A stretch of DNA of 64,000 nt from the NCBI GenBank assembly GCA_947492575.1, contig CANLNK010000004.1:124001-188000 (forward strand). Direction: 5' to 3'. Position numbers and translations under genes: made by a program. Source of the DNA: an uncultured Thalassotalea sp. Lineage in GTDB: Bacteria > Pseudomonadota > Gammaproteobacteria > Enterobacterales > Alteromonadaceae. Positions 46,404-53,970 of this stretch are shown piece after piece; position 1 is the stretch's first letter; the number at the start of each line of letters is the position of its first letter. Under the pieces are notes generated by a model. It saw only the letters and a list, made by a program, of their open reading frames with translations, was not told the origin of the DNA and made no database searches.

Positions 46404-48350
46404 ATGAATTTATCATTACATCACATCAATAAACCTGTATTCATTCCCTCAATAATTGCTATATTTTCACTCCTCATCTTTACCTTTATCTCACCTAGTT
46501 TTGCTGCATCATCATTTGGCACTATTCAAGCTGCGATTACCGTCAATGGTGGTTGGTTTTATGTATTAGCAGTAGCGATAATTTTGGGATTTGTCGTCTA
46601 TTTGGGCCTGTCTAGATTTGGTTCAATTAAGCTAGGTCCTGATCACTCTACCCCCGACTATTCAACGACAACTTGGCTGTCCATGTTGTTTGCTGCTGGT
46701 ATGGGGATAGGGCTAATGTTTTTTGGTGTTGCAGAACCTGTGATGCATTACTTAGCACCTCCAACTGCAGAGAAAGGCTCACTAGAAGCGATTAAAGAAG
46801 CAATGAAGGTAACTTTTTTTCACTGGGGACTTCACGCATGGGCTATTTATGCCATTGTCGCATTAATATTGGCTTATTTTAGTTATAGACAGGGGTTACC
46901 TTTAACACTGAGATCTGCTTTGCATCCGATTATTGGAGACCGAATTTACGGTTGGCCTGGGCACTTAGTTGATATTTTCGCGGTTGTAGGTACTGTTTTT
47001 GGCGTAGCAACTTCACTAGGCCTTGGGGCGTCTCAAGTTAATGCTGGATTAAATTATCTATTCAGTATTGAGGTTAGCCAGTCTAATCAGTTATTAATAA
47101 TGCTTGGTATAATCCTTGTTGCATCTATCTCAGTAGCGACTGGTTTGGACAAGGGAATCAAAATCCTCTCAGAAATAAATATGGGTTTAGCGGTTTTAAT
47201 CATGTTGCTTATTTTTATCGTTGGCCCGACTGTCTTTCTGCTGCAAGCTTACATTCAAAATATTGGCGGTTACTTGTCAGATATTGTTTCAAACACCTTC
47301 AATCTTTTTGCCTACGAAAAAAAGAGCTGGATCGGCGGTTGGACAATATTTTATTGGGGGTGGTGGCTTGCATGGGCTCCTTTTGTAGGCTTGTTTATCG
47401 CTAAAATATCTAAAGGCCGAACCATCAGAGAGTTTATCGTTGGTGTTTTATTGGTACCCACTGCATTTACGCTGTTATGGATGACTATATTGGGTAACTC
47501 TGCGCTCTATCAAATTACAGAGTTAGGGTTCAACAGGTTAGGTGAGATGGTTAGTAGCAATGCCGCCGTTGGCTTGTTCGTGTTTTTAGAGTCTTTACCT
47601 TGGTCAACTGCATTAACTGCGCTATCTATTGTCATGATCATCATTTTCTTCGTAACATCCTGCGACTCTGGTGCAATAGTCATTGACATGCTTAGCTCTA
47701 ACGGAAGAGATGACACACCTATTTGGCAAAGATTATTTTGGGCGATATGTGTAGGCGTCGTTGCCGCTATGCTGACACTCGTAGGCGGCCTTGAAGCACT
47801 TCAAACAATGACTATCGCAAGTGCACTCCCCTTCAGTTTAGTATTGCTGACTGCCTGCTATGGGCTTGGTAAAGCACTTCAAGTTGAATCTGCCAAACAG
47901 GCGAGTCTGTCGCTTATCTCTACCTCTTCCAACATACAAAATGGTGAAAACAATTGGGAAGAGCGATTGGAAAACATTTTGTCGACACCAGACAAAAACA
48001 ATGTCGATAGATTTATTCGTACTACCGTTATGAGTGCATTTGAAAAAATACAAAAACAACTCAGCAGAAATGATATTGAAGCACAGATTTCTAAAGAAGG
48101 GGTAGGCGTAACTCTTTATGTAAAACATGGTGAAGAGCAAGACTATAGTTACAGTGTGCACAAGAAGAGACATTGCCAGCCAGATTTCAGTAGTGATGGT
48201 GAAGATGACACATACTACCGTGCCGAAGTGCATTTAGTCGAAGGTGGTCAAGATTACGACATAATGGGTTGGTCAGAGCAAGCTGTTATCAATGATGTAA
48301 TTGACCAATATGAAAAGCACTTACACTTTTTGCACTTGCTAAGAGAATAG
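46404..48350 (+). CDS. BCCT-family choline/betaine transporter
   Basis: 648 residues, 12 membrane helices plus a C-terminal cytoplasmic domain of about 140 residues like that of BetT. Signatures: TWLSMLFAAGMGIGLMFFGVAEPVMHYLAPP (about 90-120), FFHWGLHAWAIYAIVALILAYFSYR, and the BCCT motif WTIFYWGWWLAWAPFVGLFIAKISKGRTIREFI with substrate-binding tryptophans. It should import choline or a betaine driven by proton or sodium gradient; the long tail favours a BetT-like choline carrier. It is 5 kb from betIBA and divergent from a TonB receptor. I do not assign betT firmly because other substrates such as carnitine or DMSP are possible. Confidence 0.93.
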   Translation: MNLSLHHINKPVFIPSIIAIFSLLIFTFISPSFAASSFGTIQAAITVNGGWFYVLAVAIILGFVVYLGLSRFGSIKLGPDHSTPDYSTTTWLSMLFAAGMGIGLMFFGVAEPVMHYLAPPTAEKGSLEAIKEAMKVTFFHWGLHAWAIYAIVALILAYFSYRQGLPLTLRSALHPIIGDRIYGWPGHLVDIFAVVGTVFGVATSLGLGASQVNAGLNYLFSIEVSQSNQLLIMLGIILVASISVATGLDKGIKILSEINMGLAVLIMLLIFIVGPTVFLLQAYIQNIGGYLSDIVSNTFNLFAYEKKSWIGGWTIFYWGWWLAWAPFVGLFIAKISKGRTIREFIVGVLLVPTAFTLLWMTILGNSALYQITELGFNRLGEMVSSNAAVGLFVFLESLPWSTALTALSIVMIIIFFVTSCDSGAIVIDMLSSNGRDDTPIWQRLFWAICVGVVAAMLTLVGGLEALQTMTIASALPFSLVLLTACYGLGKALQVESAKQASLSLISTSSNIQNGENNWEERLENILSTPDKNNVDRFIRTTVMSAFEKIQKQLSRNDIEAQISKEGVGVTLYVKHGEEQDYSYSVHKKRHCQPDFSSDGEDDTYYRAEVHLVEGGQDYDIMGWSEQAVINDVIDQYEKHLHFLHLLRE

Positions 48351-48386
48351 ACCAAATTTATTAAATTTATATACACCTAGTTTAAC

Positions 48387-48764
48387 TAGAGTCTGTTGAT
48401 CTTTCAGGGATAAATTTTGTTCGAATTAAATGCACTTTTATCGCGGCACTTGTGATACGCATAGTTATTCTGCGCACAGAGCAAGTACCGATTATTATGC
48501 TCCTGCATAATCTTAGTACCTGCATCCATGCAGGCATCAATGAGAAAAATGCATTTAAACGAATCCGTTCTACTACATATTCAGGACAGCATTTATGATG
48601 CCTTTCTACTGTGTTGCCCTACACGGATGTAGGGTAAGGTGACTTTGCAGGAGTAAAAAGTCTTCATCGCTTCTTTATGTGGAATAACCACAGTGCATAA
48701 GCTCTGCCTTGTATAAATACATCATCAATTGCTGTAGAAGTAGCCTCGTAAGATCGACAGACCC
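48387..48764. mobile_element. MITE-like non-coding element
   Basis: 378 bases bounded by an inverted repeat of 17 bases matching at 15 (TAGAGTCTGTTGATCTT at 48387; complement of TAGGGTCTGTCGATCTT at 48748-48764). There is no open frame. Internal perfect hairpins are CCTGCAT-cc-ATGCAGG (48519-48534) and CCCTACA-cgga-TGTAGGG (48617-48634). Terminal repeats plus internal palindromes without a transposase suggest a miniature transposable element; its source transposon is unknown. It abuts the IS3-type remnant. Confidence 0.55.
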
Positions 48765-48789
48765 TAATTATTGATGAGCCCCCTGCAAT

Positions 48790-49222
48790 CTAGACATCTT
48801 TAACCTGCTGATAATAATGTCTTTCATATATGATTGGAGACAGCCCTCCATTTGTACCAGGGTTTCTTCTAGGATTGTCGAAGCCTTCGATGTAATCGAA
48901 GGTATCTGCATGGGCATGTTGTCGATTCCGGTAGATTTTTCGTTTAACTCTGTCTTTTTTAAGTAATGAGTAGAAGCTTTCAGCAACTGCATTGTCATGG
49001 TAATTACCTTTCTACCACACTGTCTTAGAGGTTGTATTCGCTCGGGAAGGAACGCCAACCACTTGATGTCTATTGAATACCTTGTTCTGAGTGAGCTAGC
49101 ACCTTTTCCTTTGGGCGACGACGCCAAACAGCCATAAGAAGAGCGTCGATAACCAAATCCGCTTTAGGATTGTTTTTCATTGTCCAACCCACCACTTGGC
49201 GAGAGAACAGGTCGATGACAAC
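48790..49222 (-). pseudogene. Decayed IS3-family transposase (orfB) fragment
   Basis: Reading the minus strand with frame changes gives VVIDLFSRQVVGWTMKNNPKADLVIDALLMAVWRRRPKEKVLAHSEQGIQ, a stop, TSSGWRSFPSEYNL, a stop, then DNAVAESFYSLLKKDRVKRKIYRNRQHAHADTFDYIEGFDNPRR and GLSPIIYERHYYQQVKDV, ending in TAG. This is the second half of an IS3-type DDE integrase, including the HSDQG-like and HDNAVAESF blocks. In-frame stops and at least one frameshift make it non-functional. The 119-residue open frame here (49127-48768) is a frame artefact and not a gene. Confidence 0.8.
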
Positions 49223-49302
49223 TCGTATCTCTATTTAGGCGTCCATACTATATGGTACAGACTCCTATGATAGACATGTAATGATGGTACGTATCTGCTC
49301 AT
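49219..49302 (-). pseudogene. 5' remnant of an IS200/IS605-type tnpA
   Basis: From an ATG at 49302 with GGAG 7-8 bases upstream the frame reads MSRYVPSLHVYHRSLYHIVWTPK, then a TAG, then RYEL. The YHIVWTPK-x-RYE string is typical of the start of Y1 HUH transposases (usually HIVWTPKYRY). It breaks off where the IS3 remnant begins. A hairpin CTTTG-cggg-CAAAG at 49359-49372 could be the left-end hairpin these elements use. The short length keeps confidence moderate. Confidence 0.5.
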
Positions 49303-49419
49303 GTTTTTTACTCCGTTTATTTGCTGGTTACAAACAAACTCAGTATTTAACATGAGCACTTTGCGGGCAAAGCCTCGACTGAACGATCGCCCACACATAG
49401 GTGGTGGTTTAAAGCTGAC

Positions 49420-49528
49420 AACGAAAAAAGGGTAATAACCTTCTGGTTATTACCCTTCTCCTTCGTATTTCTATTAGAAATTAGTGGTTTTCAGACACCA
49501 TATTGATGGTATGTTCACTTTGGGACAA
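49420..49528 (-). repeat. 109-bp repeat, copy C (identical to copy D), bearing an intrinsic terminator
   Basis: Base-for-base the same as 51681-51789 by eye. On the minus strand AAGGGTAATAACC-agaa-GGTTATTACCCTT forms a 13-bp perfect stem followed by TTTT, a strong terminator about 120 bases after the gene ending at 49570. The other end carries ACACCATATTGATGGTATG and TTCACTTTGGGACAA. Confidence 0.85.
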
Positions 49529-49569
49529 ATGCTATTTCAAGATAGATGGCAATATGAGTCCCCAAATTA

Positions 49570-51540
49570 TTACTGAGAACGTTTAACAATCAAAATGATT
49601 GAAAGAAGAAGCAACCACCATAAAGCGCCACCTGAACTACTTTTAGGCTTATCTAAAACTTTTATAGTAGTAGTCTCACTCACACTCAATTCACCGTCAC
49701 TTACAGTAACTTTGAAACGATAGTCTTCATCGCCTGAGACACTAGGTGCAACAAAAATAAATGATGTTGTTGCATTAGCTATATCTAAGGGTGTAGCGCC
49801 AGATAACTGTTCCCATATAATAGTTAATTCATCACCATCCAAATCTTGAACTTCTAGATTGATGGGTAATTCTTCATTTTCTATTACGTTTGCAGACATA
49901 GGAGTAAGCTGTATAGTGGGGGCTTTATTAACATCAACAATATTAACCTCCAAAAATACTGTTTTAGCATAATTACCATCTGAAACTTCTACAGAAAAAG
50001 CGATCGTCGTATCGCGATCAACTTCTGGCGCTAAAAAGCTTAAGTCTTTCTCTTTTTCTGAAAAATCTAGCACTAACTCGTCGGATAGCTGTCGCCAACG
50101 ATACTCTAGCTCATCATTATCTTCATCATGTATCGATAACTCTAGAAAAAAAGTATCTCCTTCATTGGCCATTAATTGCTCTTCAGGCAAAGCAATTTCT
50201 GGGGCTATATTAAGTTGCGAAACATTTGTGACACTATTAGTTACAGGATCATAGTACGTTAAGTTGCCAACTGATTCGGAATTTTTGGAATGAAAAAATA
50301 ATTTATTATCAAACGATTGAAAATTAACAGGATTCGAACTTACATCTCCTGGATTTATATTGGCCACCTGCTCAATCGTTAAAGTTGACTTATTGACCTT
50401 CCACAACTCTCTCCCTAGAGTTTCAGTAAAACCAGAAAAATAGAGTTCACCTGCAAAAATAAATAAATTATCAGGTTCAAGGCTTTCTGAGCCCTCCATT
50501 GTAGATACATATAAATCTATTTTATTTTCGTTTAAATCAAGCTCAAAAATTTCACTTCCAGTCTCCGCAGATTCGGCAACAAAATAAACCTTATTCCCTT
50601 GCCTAGCAAATGAATCAGAAAAAGATTCCAGTTGGGCTAACCACTCACCGTCAAGTAAAGTTTCATCGTGAGTATCGGGGTTATAAACAACTACCCCTCC
50701 TTTTTTAACGGAAAAATCAACAAGATCTAATCTATGGTCGTAACGAATAGTAGAATTGAAAAACGTATAAGTATTTTCTTCACTGGAAATAACTTTTTGA
50801 ATTTCAAAAGTTTCAGACGACTGAGCATCGTTGAGATATCCTAATGCGCGAGCACAAACTGCAGAGTCGGTTTGCGTAGAAGCCACCGTATCATAAAAAA
50901 TGGCACAATCTTTTTGTTTAAAATGTGAATATTCACTATAAACCTTAATCAAATAGTGTTGATGTGCGACAAAATCAAAGCCTTTTAATTGTGCGCTTGA
51001 TGAAGTAGAAAAGTTGTCACTCAGATCGATATTCGTGACTTCACCAGAATTAATAACAATTTGATTAAAGAGCCATTCATGTCCGGCAAAGAGTGCAACA
51101 AAAACCAGTTGGCTATTAAATACTAGCGGGTTAAAAATATCGTAAAGGTTATTCGAGTCTTTTTTAAGCTGTATTCCTTCAACCATTTCTATTGTGTTGG
51201 TCAGTGGATTGATATACCTAAGCCTTGTCGACCACGAAGACACTTGGCTCAGATTACTGAAATATAAACGTCCGCCATAGCTCACTAAATTTTCAGGATC
51301 AGAGCTTGAAGCCCCCTCTAAAAAATCCTCTATTAATGTAGCCACGTTTGACTGCGGATCATATTGCCATAGCTCCTGACCATGAATTACATCTTCGGCA
51401 GTAAAATATAACTTCCCATCGTGAACAGTAAGTTCAGATAGATTGGTAAAATGGAAGTTAGCATTTGCAACAGCTGTTTTTGAACCCACAAATGTAAGTA
51501 AAAAGCCAATTAATACAATTGCCCTAATATTAGAAACCAT
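49570..51540 (-). CDS. Surface protein with ELWxxD-type repeats, Ig/cadherin-like domains and GlyGly-CTERM tail
   Basis: 656 residues. Signal peptide (MVSNIRAIVLIGFLLTFVGSKTAVANA). Residues about 30-430 contain several repeats of the form GxLYFTA/SG....GxELWxxD (for example HDGKLYFTAEDVIHGQELWQYDP, FAGELYFSGFTETLGRELWKVNK), a beta-propeller-like pattern. Two Ig/PKD-like modules follow (ANEGDTFFLELSIHDEDNDELEYRWRQLS and ENEELPINLEVQDLDGDELTIIWEQLSGA). The end, SSSGGALWWLLLLSIILIVKRSQ, is a GlyGly-CTERM sorting signal cleaved by rhombosortase in bacteria with type II secretion. So it is predicted to be surface-attached or released. It is framed by identical 109-bp direct repeats. Confidence 0.85.
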   Translation of the reverse strand: MVSNIRAIVLIGFLLTFVGSKTAVANANFHFTNLSELTVHDGKLYFTAEDVIHGQELWQYDPQSNVATLIEDFLEGASSSDPENLVSYGGRLYFSNLSQVSSWSTRLRYINPLTNTIEMVEGIQLKKDSNNLYDIFNPLVFNSQLVFVALFAGHEWLFNQIVINSGEVTNIDLSDNFSTSSSAQLKGFDFVAHQHYLIKVYSEYSHFKQKDCAIFYDTVASTQTDSAVCARALGYLNDAQSSETFEIQKVISSEENTYTFFNSTIRYDHRLDLVDFSVKKGGVVVYNPDTHDETLLDGEWLAQLESFSDSFARQGNKVYFVAESAETGSEIFELDLNENKIDLYVSTMEGSESLEPDNLFIFAGELYFSGFTETLGRELWKVNKSTLTIEQVANINPGDVSSNPVNFQSFDNKLFFHSKNSESVGNLTYYDPVTNSVTNVSQLNIAPEIALPEEQLMANEGDTFFLELSIHDEDNDELEYRWRQLSDELVLDFSEKEKDLSFLAPEVDRDTTIAFSVEVSDGNYAKTVFLEVNIVDVNKAPTIQLTPMSANVIENEELPINLEVQDLDGDELTIIWEQLSGATPLDIANATTSFIFVAPSVSGDEDYRFKVTVSDGELSVSETTTIKVLDKPKSSSGGALWWLLLLSIILIVKRSQ

Positions 51541-51680
51541 CTCATAAAATCCTTTTATTTTCTATTACTTAAAGCTCTAAGAGTGAGATTAGACTACATT
51601 GCGAAGCACTATGCAAATCAACAATATACGTTTGTTCGTATTGTAAAGAGATATGGATATCAGTTAATTAAGAGTACCAA

Positions 51681-51789
51681 AACGAAAAAAGGGTAATAAC
51701 CTTCTGGTTATTACCCTTCTCCTTCGTATTTCTATTAGAAATTAGTGGTTTTCAGACACCATATTGATGGTATGTTCACTTTGGGACAA
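51681..51789 (-). repeat. 109-bp repeat, copy D (identical to copy C), bearing an intrinsic terminator
   Basis: Same sequence and orientation as copy C, 2261 bp away. It lies about 180 bases downstream of the kinase gene ending at 51971, for which it could be the terminator. Between the repeat and the GlyGly-CTERM gene start (51541-51680) only AT-rich promoter-like sequence is seen. Confidence 0.85.
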
Positions 51790-51814
51790 TTGTCAGTATA
51801 TTCTTAGGCTAATT

Positions 51815-51970
51815 TCAATAAAAAACCAAACTAACCTCAAGGTTATAGCTACTTTCCTTTCCCACCAATTTTATCGATTGTTCTGCCTCTACGTTACTCG
51901 AGCTATCAATTGAATAAAAATAAATGCGACCACGTGCACCAGCTAACTTATAAGAAAACAATTTTTTAAC
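51815..51970 (-). pseudogene. Possible coding remnant in frame after the kinase stop
   Basis: Immediately after the kinase TAA the same frame continues for 51 codons to a TGA: KKLFSYKLAGARGRIYFYSI and later VEAEQSIKLVGKESSYNLEV. No ATG and no ribosome-binding site. It may be a leftover of another gene's 3' end or chance; I recognise no family. Confidence 0.25.
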
Positions 51971-53875
51971 TTAAATAACTTTAGGGAGTGTAATTATAAA
52001 ACTAGTCCCTTGTCCTAGATGACTATTAATGTTAATCGTGCCACCAAGCTTTGAATAGACTAAATTATGAACGATATTTAGACCCAAGCCTGTCCCCCCC
52101 TGACCTCTCTTAGTAGTGAAAAAAGGTTCGAACACCCTTTGTTGGGTTCGCTCATCCATACCTTTGCCATTATCTTTAAAAGCTACCTTATATTGGCTAT
52201 CTTCAGTGATAACTTGTAGCTTGATTTTTTTGCTTTCTTTACCTTCAAATGCGTGAACTATTGCATTAGTGGTTAGGTTATTAAGAATTTGATTCAAAAT
52301 ACTTGGATCAACCATGATTAATGGATTATCACCAAATATTTCACAACTCACCTCATTTTTTCGAAGGTAAATGGACAGAGTATTGAGTATTTCTTGCAGA
52401 TAGTCTTTTAAATAAATTTCTCTATGCTTTGCTACAACCTGATCCGCCGACACCTGCTTAAAACTGTTTATAAGATCGTGGCACCTCTCTAAATTTGAGC
52501 AAATAAGTTGATCGAGCTCCCCTAACTTTAAGATAAAGTTATTGAGTTCAGATTTTTTTAACTTATTCTCGTCAACACGACTTTTAAGGGTTCGCCCCAC
52601 ATCTCCAATAGTTGAGGCAGCCGTTAGAGATATACCTAGCGGAGTGTTCAACTCATGCGCGACACCTGCAATTAAATTCCCAAGCGATGCCATTTTTTCA
52701 GATTCAACCAGCTTATCCTTAGTATTTTCTAATCGTTGTATCGTATACTCTAGCTTTTTGTTTATCCTTCGATTTTTTAGCAGTAGCTTAGTTATAAAGA
52801 TTGACACAGCAATGGCAATAACTATTAGAATAGAGGTAAACCAAATGACCTGACTCTGTTTGTCAATTAATTTAGACAAATTCCACACCTCAAGCTGCTT
52901 CTTCTCGAGCTTTAAGCTCTTTGAATCTAATAAATTCTGATTGTTGACTACTTCCGCTCTTAAACGATCAAGTAAGTCACTTTGCCTTTGTACTTCTGAC
53001 TTCTGTATCTCAAATAGTCGCTCAACTTCTTTCAACTCTTCCGATTTAAGCTCAGACTCTTCAACTGCCGTTAGATGTTTTTGATTAGCTCGCTTCACTT
53101 TCTCAGTAAGATCGATGAGTAACCGCTCTTTTTCCGACAGCAAATGTTGTTGTTTTTTGAGCCTTTTCGATAATTCTTTAGATTCATGCTCCAGTTTTAA
53201 TAGCTCCATTTCTTTATTTTCTAGCAATGCATGCTCTTGTTTTAATTTCATGTTTGCTAGCTCATTTTCATCGAGTAGTTTAAGTAATGCAGCTTCTGTA
53301 TCCCTATAAATTTCAGCGACATCAAGTTCGGTCCCGCCATATATTAATAAGTCGGGCAAGATGCTTAAATTCTCCAAAGAAAGATTTGGGCGATTTATCT
53401 GAAAACCGAAATGGCTCTTTTCCTTCTTTATGTCTTGTTGTTCAACAATATTAATCATAATGTTGTGTAATGTAGGGCTATTTTCTGTAATCAGTAATGT
53501 GCTAGAGCCCCTTAATGATGAAACTATGTTACTAATCTCATGATTGAAGGCTTGAGGTAGGTATAATACGTGGGCTTTACGTGCGTCTTTCAGAGTAGAG
53601 ACGCCTGTTACATTAATAGATTTACCATTTATCTTAGCTGTTTCTAGTTGCGTCAACGCGGTTTGCATTTCTTTATCACGGTAGACGATTATATTTATCG
53701 AGTTACTCGGTTTACCTGACTTCCACGTGATTTGACTAATGATTTTACCAACTAAAGCTGATTTCACCTCATTTTCAGTATAATATTGCGCCAAAGCCAA
53801 GCTTGAATTACATCCCATTACCACAAGTATTAATTGAGCGAGTTGTATTAAGTTTTTGAAGAGTTTTACTTTCAC
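51971..53875 (-). CDS. YfiR-domain / coiled-coil / histidine kinase fusion
   Basis: 634 residues. Signal peptide (to about 30), then a periplasmic YfiR-like (DUF4154) domain about 32-180: YYTENEVKSALVGKIISQITWKSGKPSNSINIIVYRD...ARKAHVLYLPQ...STLLITENSPTL..MINIVEQ. It continues with a long coiled coil (about 190-340, Glu/Lys/Leu heptads), one membrane helix (about 343-366), the H-box with His407 (IAGVAHELNTPLG), and an HATPase with NLTTNAIVHAFE, DNGKGMDE, FEPFFTTKRGQGGTGLGLNIVHN. YfiR normally represses a separate c-di-GMP cyclase; here the same sensor sits on a kinase. No response regulator is adjacent. A TonB receptor gene lies just upstream on the same strand. The catalytic half is paralogous to the kinase at 7676. 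Confidence 0.9.
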   Translation of the reverse strand: MKVKLFKNLIQLAQLILVVMGCNSSLALAQYYTENEVKSALVGKIISQITWKSGKPSNSINIIVYRDKEMQTALTQLETAKINGKSINVTGVSTLKDARKAHVLYLPQAFNHEISNIVSSLRGSSTLLITENSPTLHNIMINIVEQQDIKKEKSHFGFQINRPNLSLENLSILPDLLIYGGTELDVAEIYRDTEAALLKLLDENELANMKLKQEHALLENKEMELLKLEHESKELSKRLKKQQHLLSEKERLLIDLTEKVKRANQKHLTAVEESELKSEELKEVERLFEIQKSEVQRQSDLLDRLRAEVVNNQNLLDSKSLKLEKKQLEVWNLSKLIDKQSQVIWFTSILIVIAIAVSIFITKLLLKNRRINKKLEYTIQRLENTKDKLVESEKMASLGNLIAGVAHELNTPLGISLTAASTIGDVGRTLKSRVDENKLKKSELNNFILKLGELDQLICSNLERCHDLINSFKQVSADQVVAKHREIYLKDYLQEILNTLSIYLRKNEVSCEIFGDNPLIMVDPSILNQILNNLTTNAIVHAFEGKESKKIKLQVITEDSQYKVAFKDNGKGMDERTQQRVFEPFFTTKRGQGGTGLGLNIVHNLVYSKLGGTININSHLGQGTSFIITLPKVI

Positions 53876-53970
53876 TGTTTAGTCATTACCTTTACATTCA
53901 TAGTAGGACGCATGGATATCTAACAAAATTATTAAAATTGACCTTTTTTAAACTCTGAAAGATTAAGTAC

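Noticed and set aside
48768-49127. 119-residue minus-strand open frame as a gene
   Set aside because: Another frame of the same strand gives a clear IS3 integrase sequence with stops; the open frame is a shadow of a decayed transposase.
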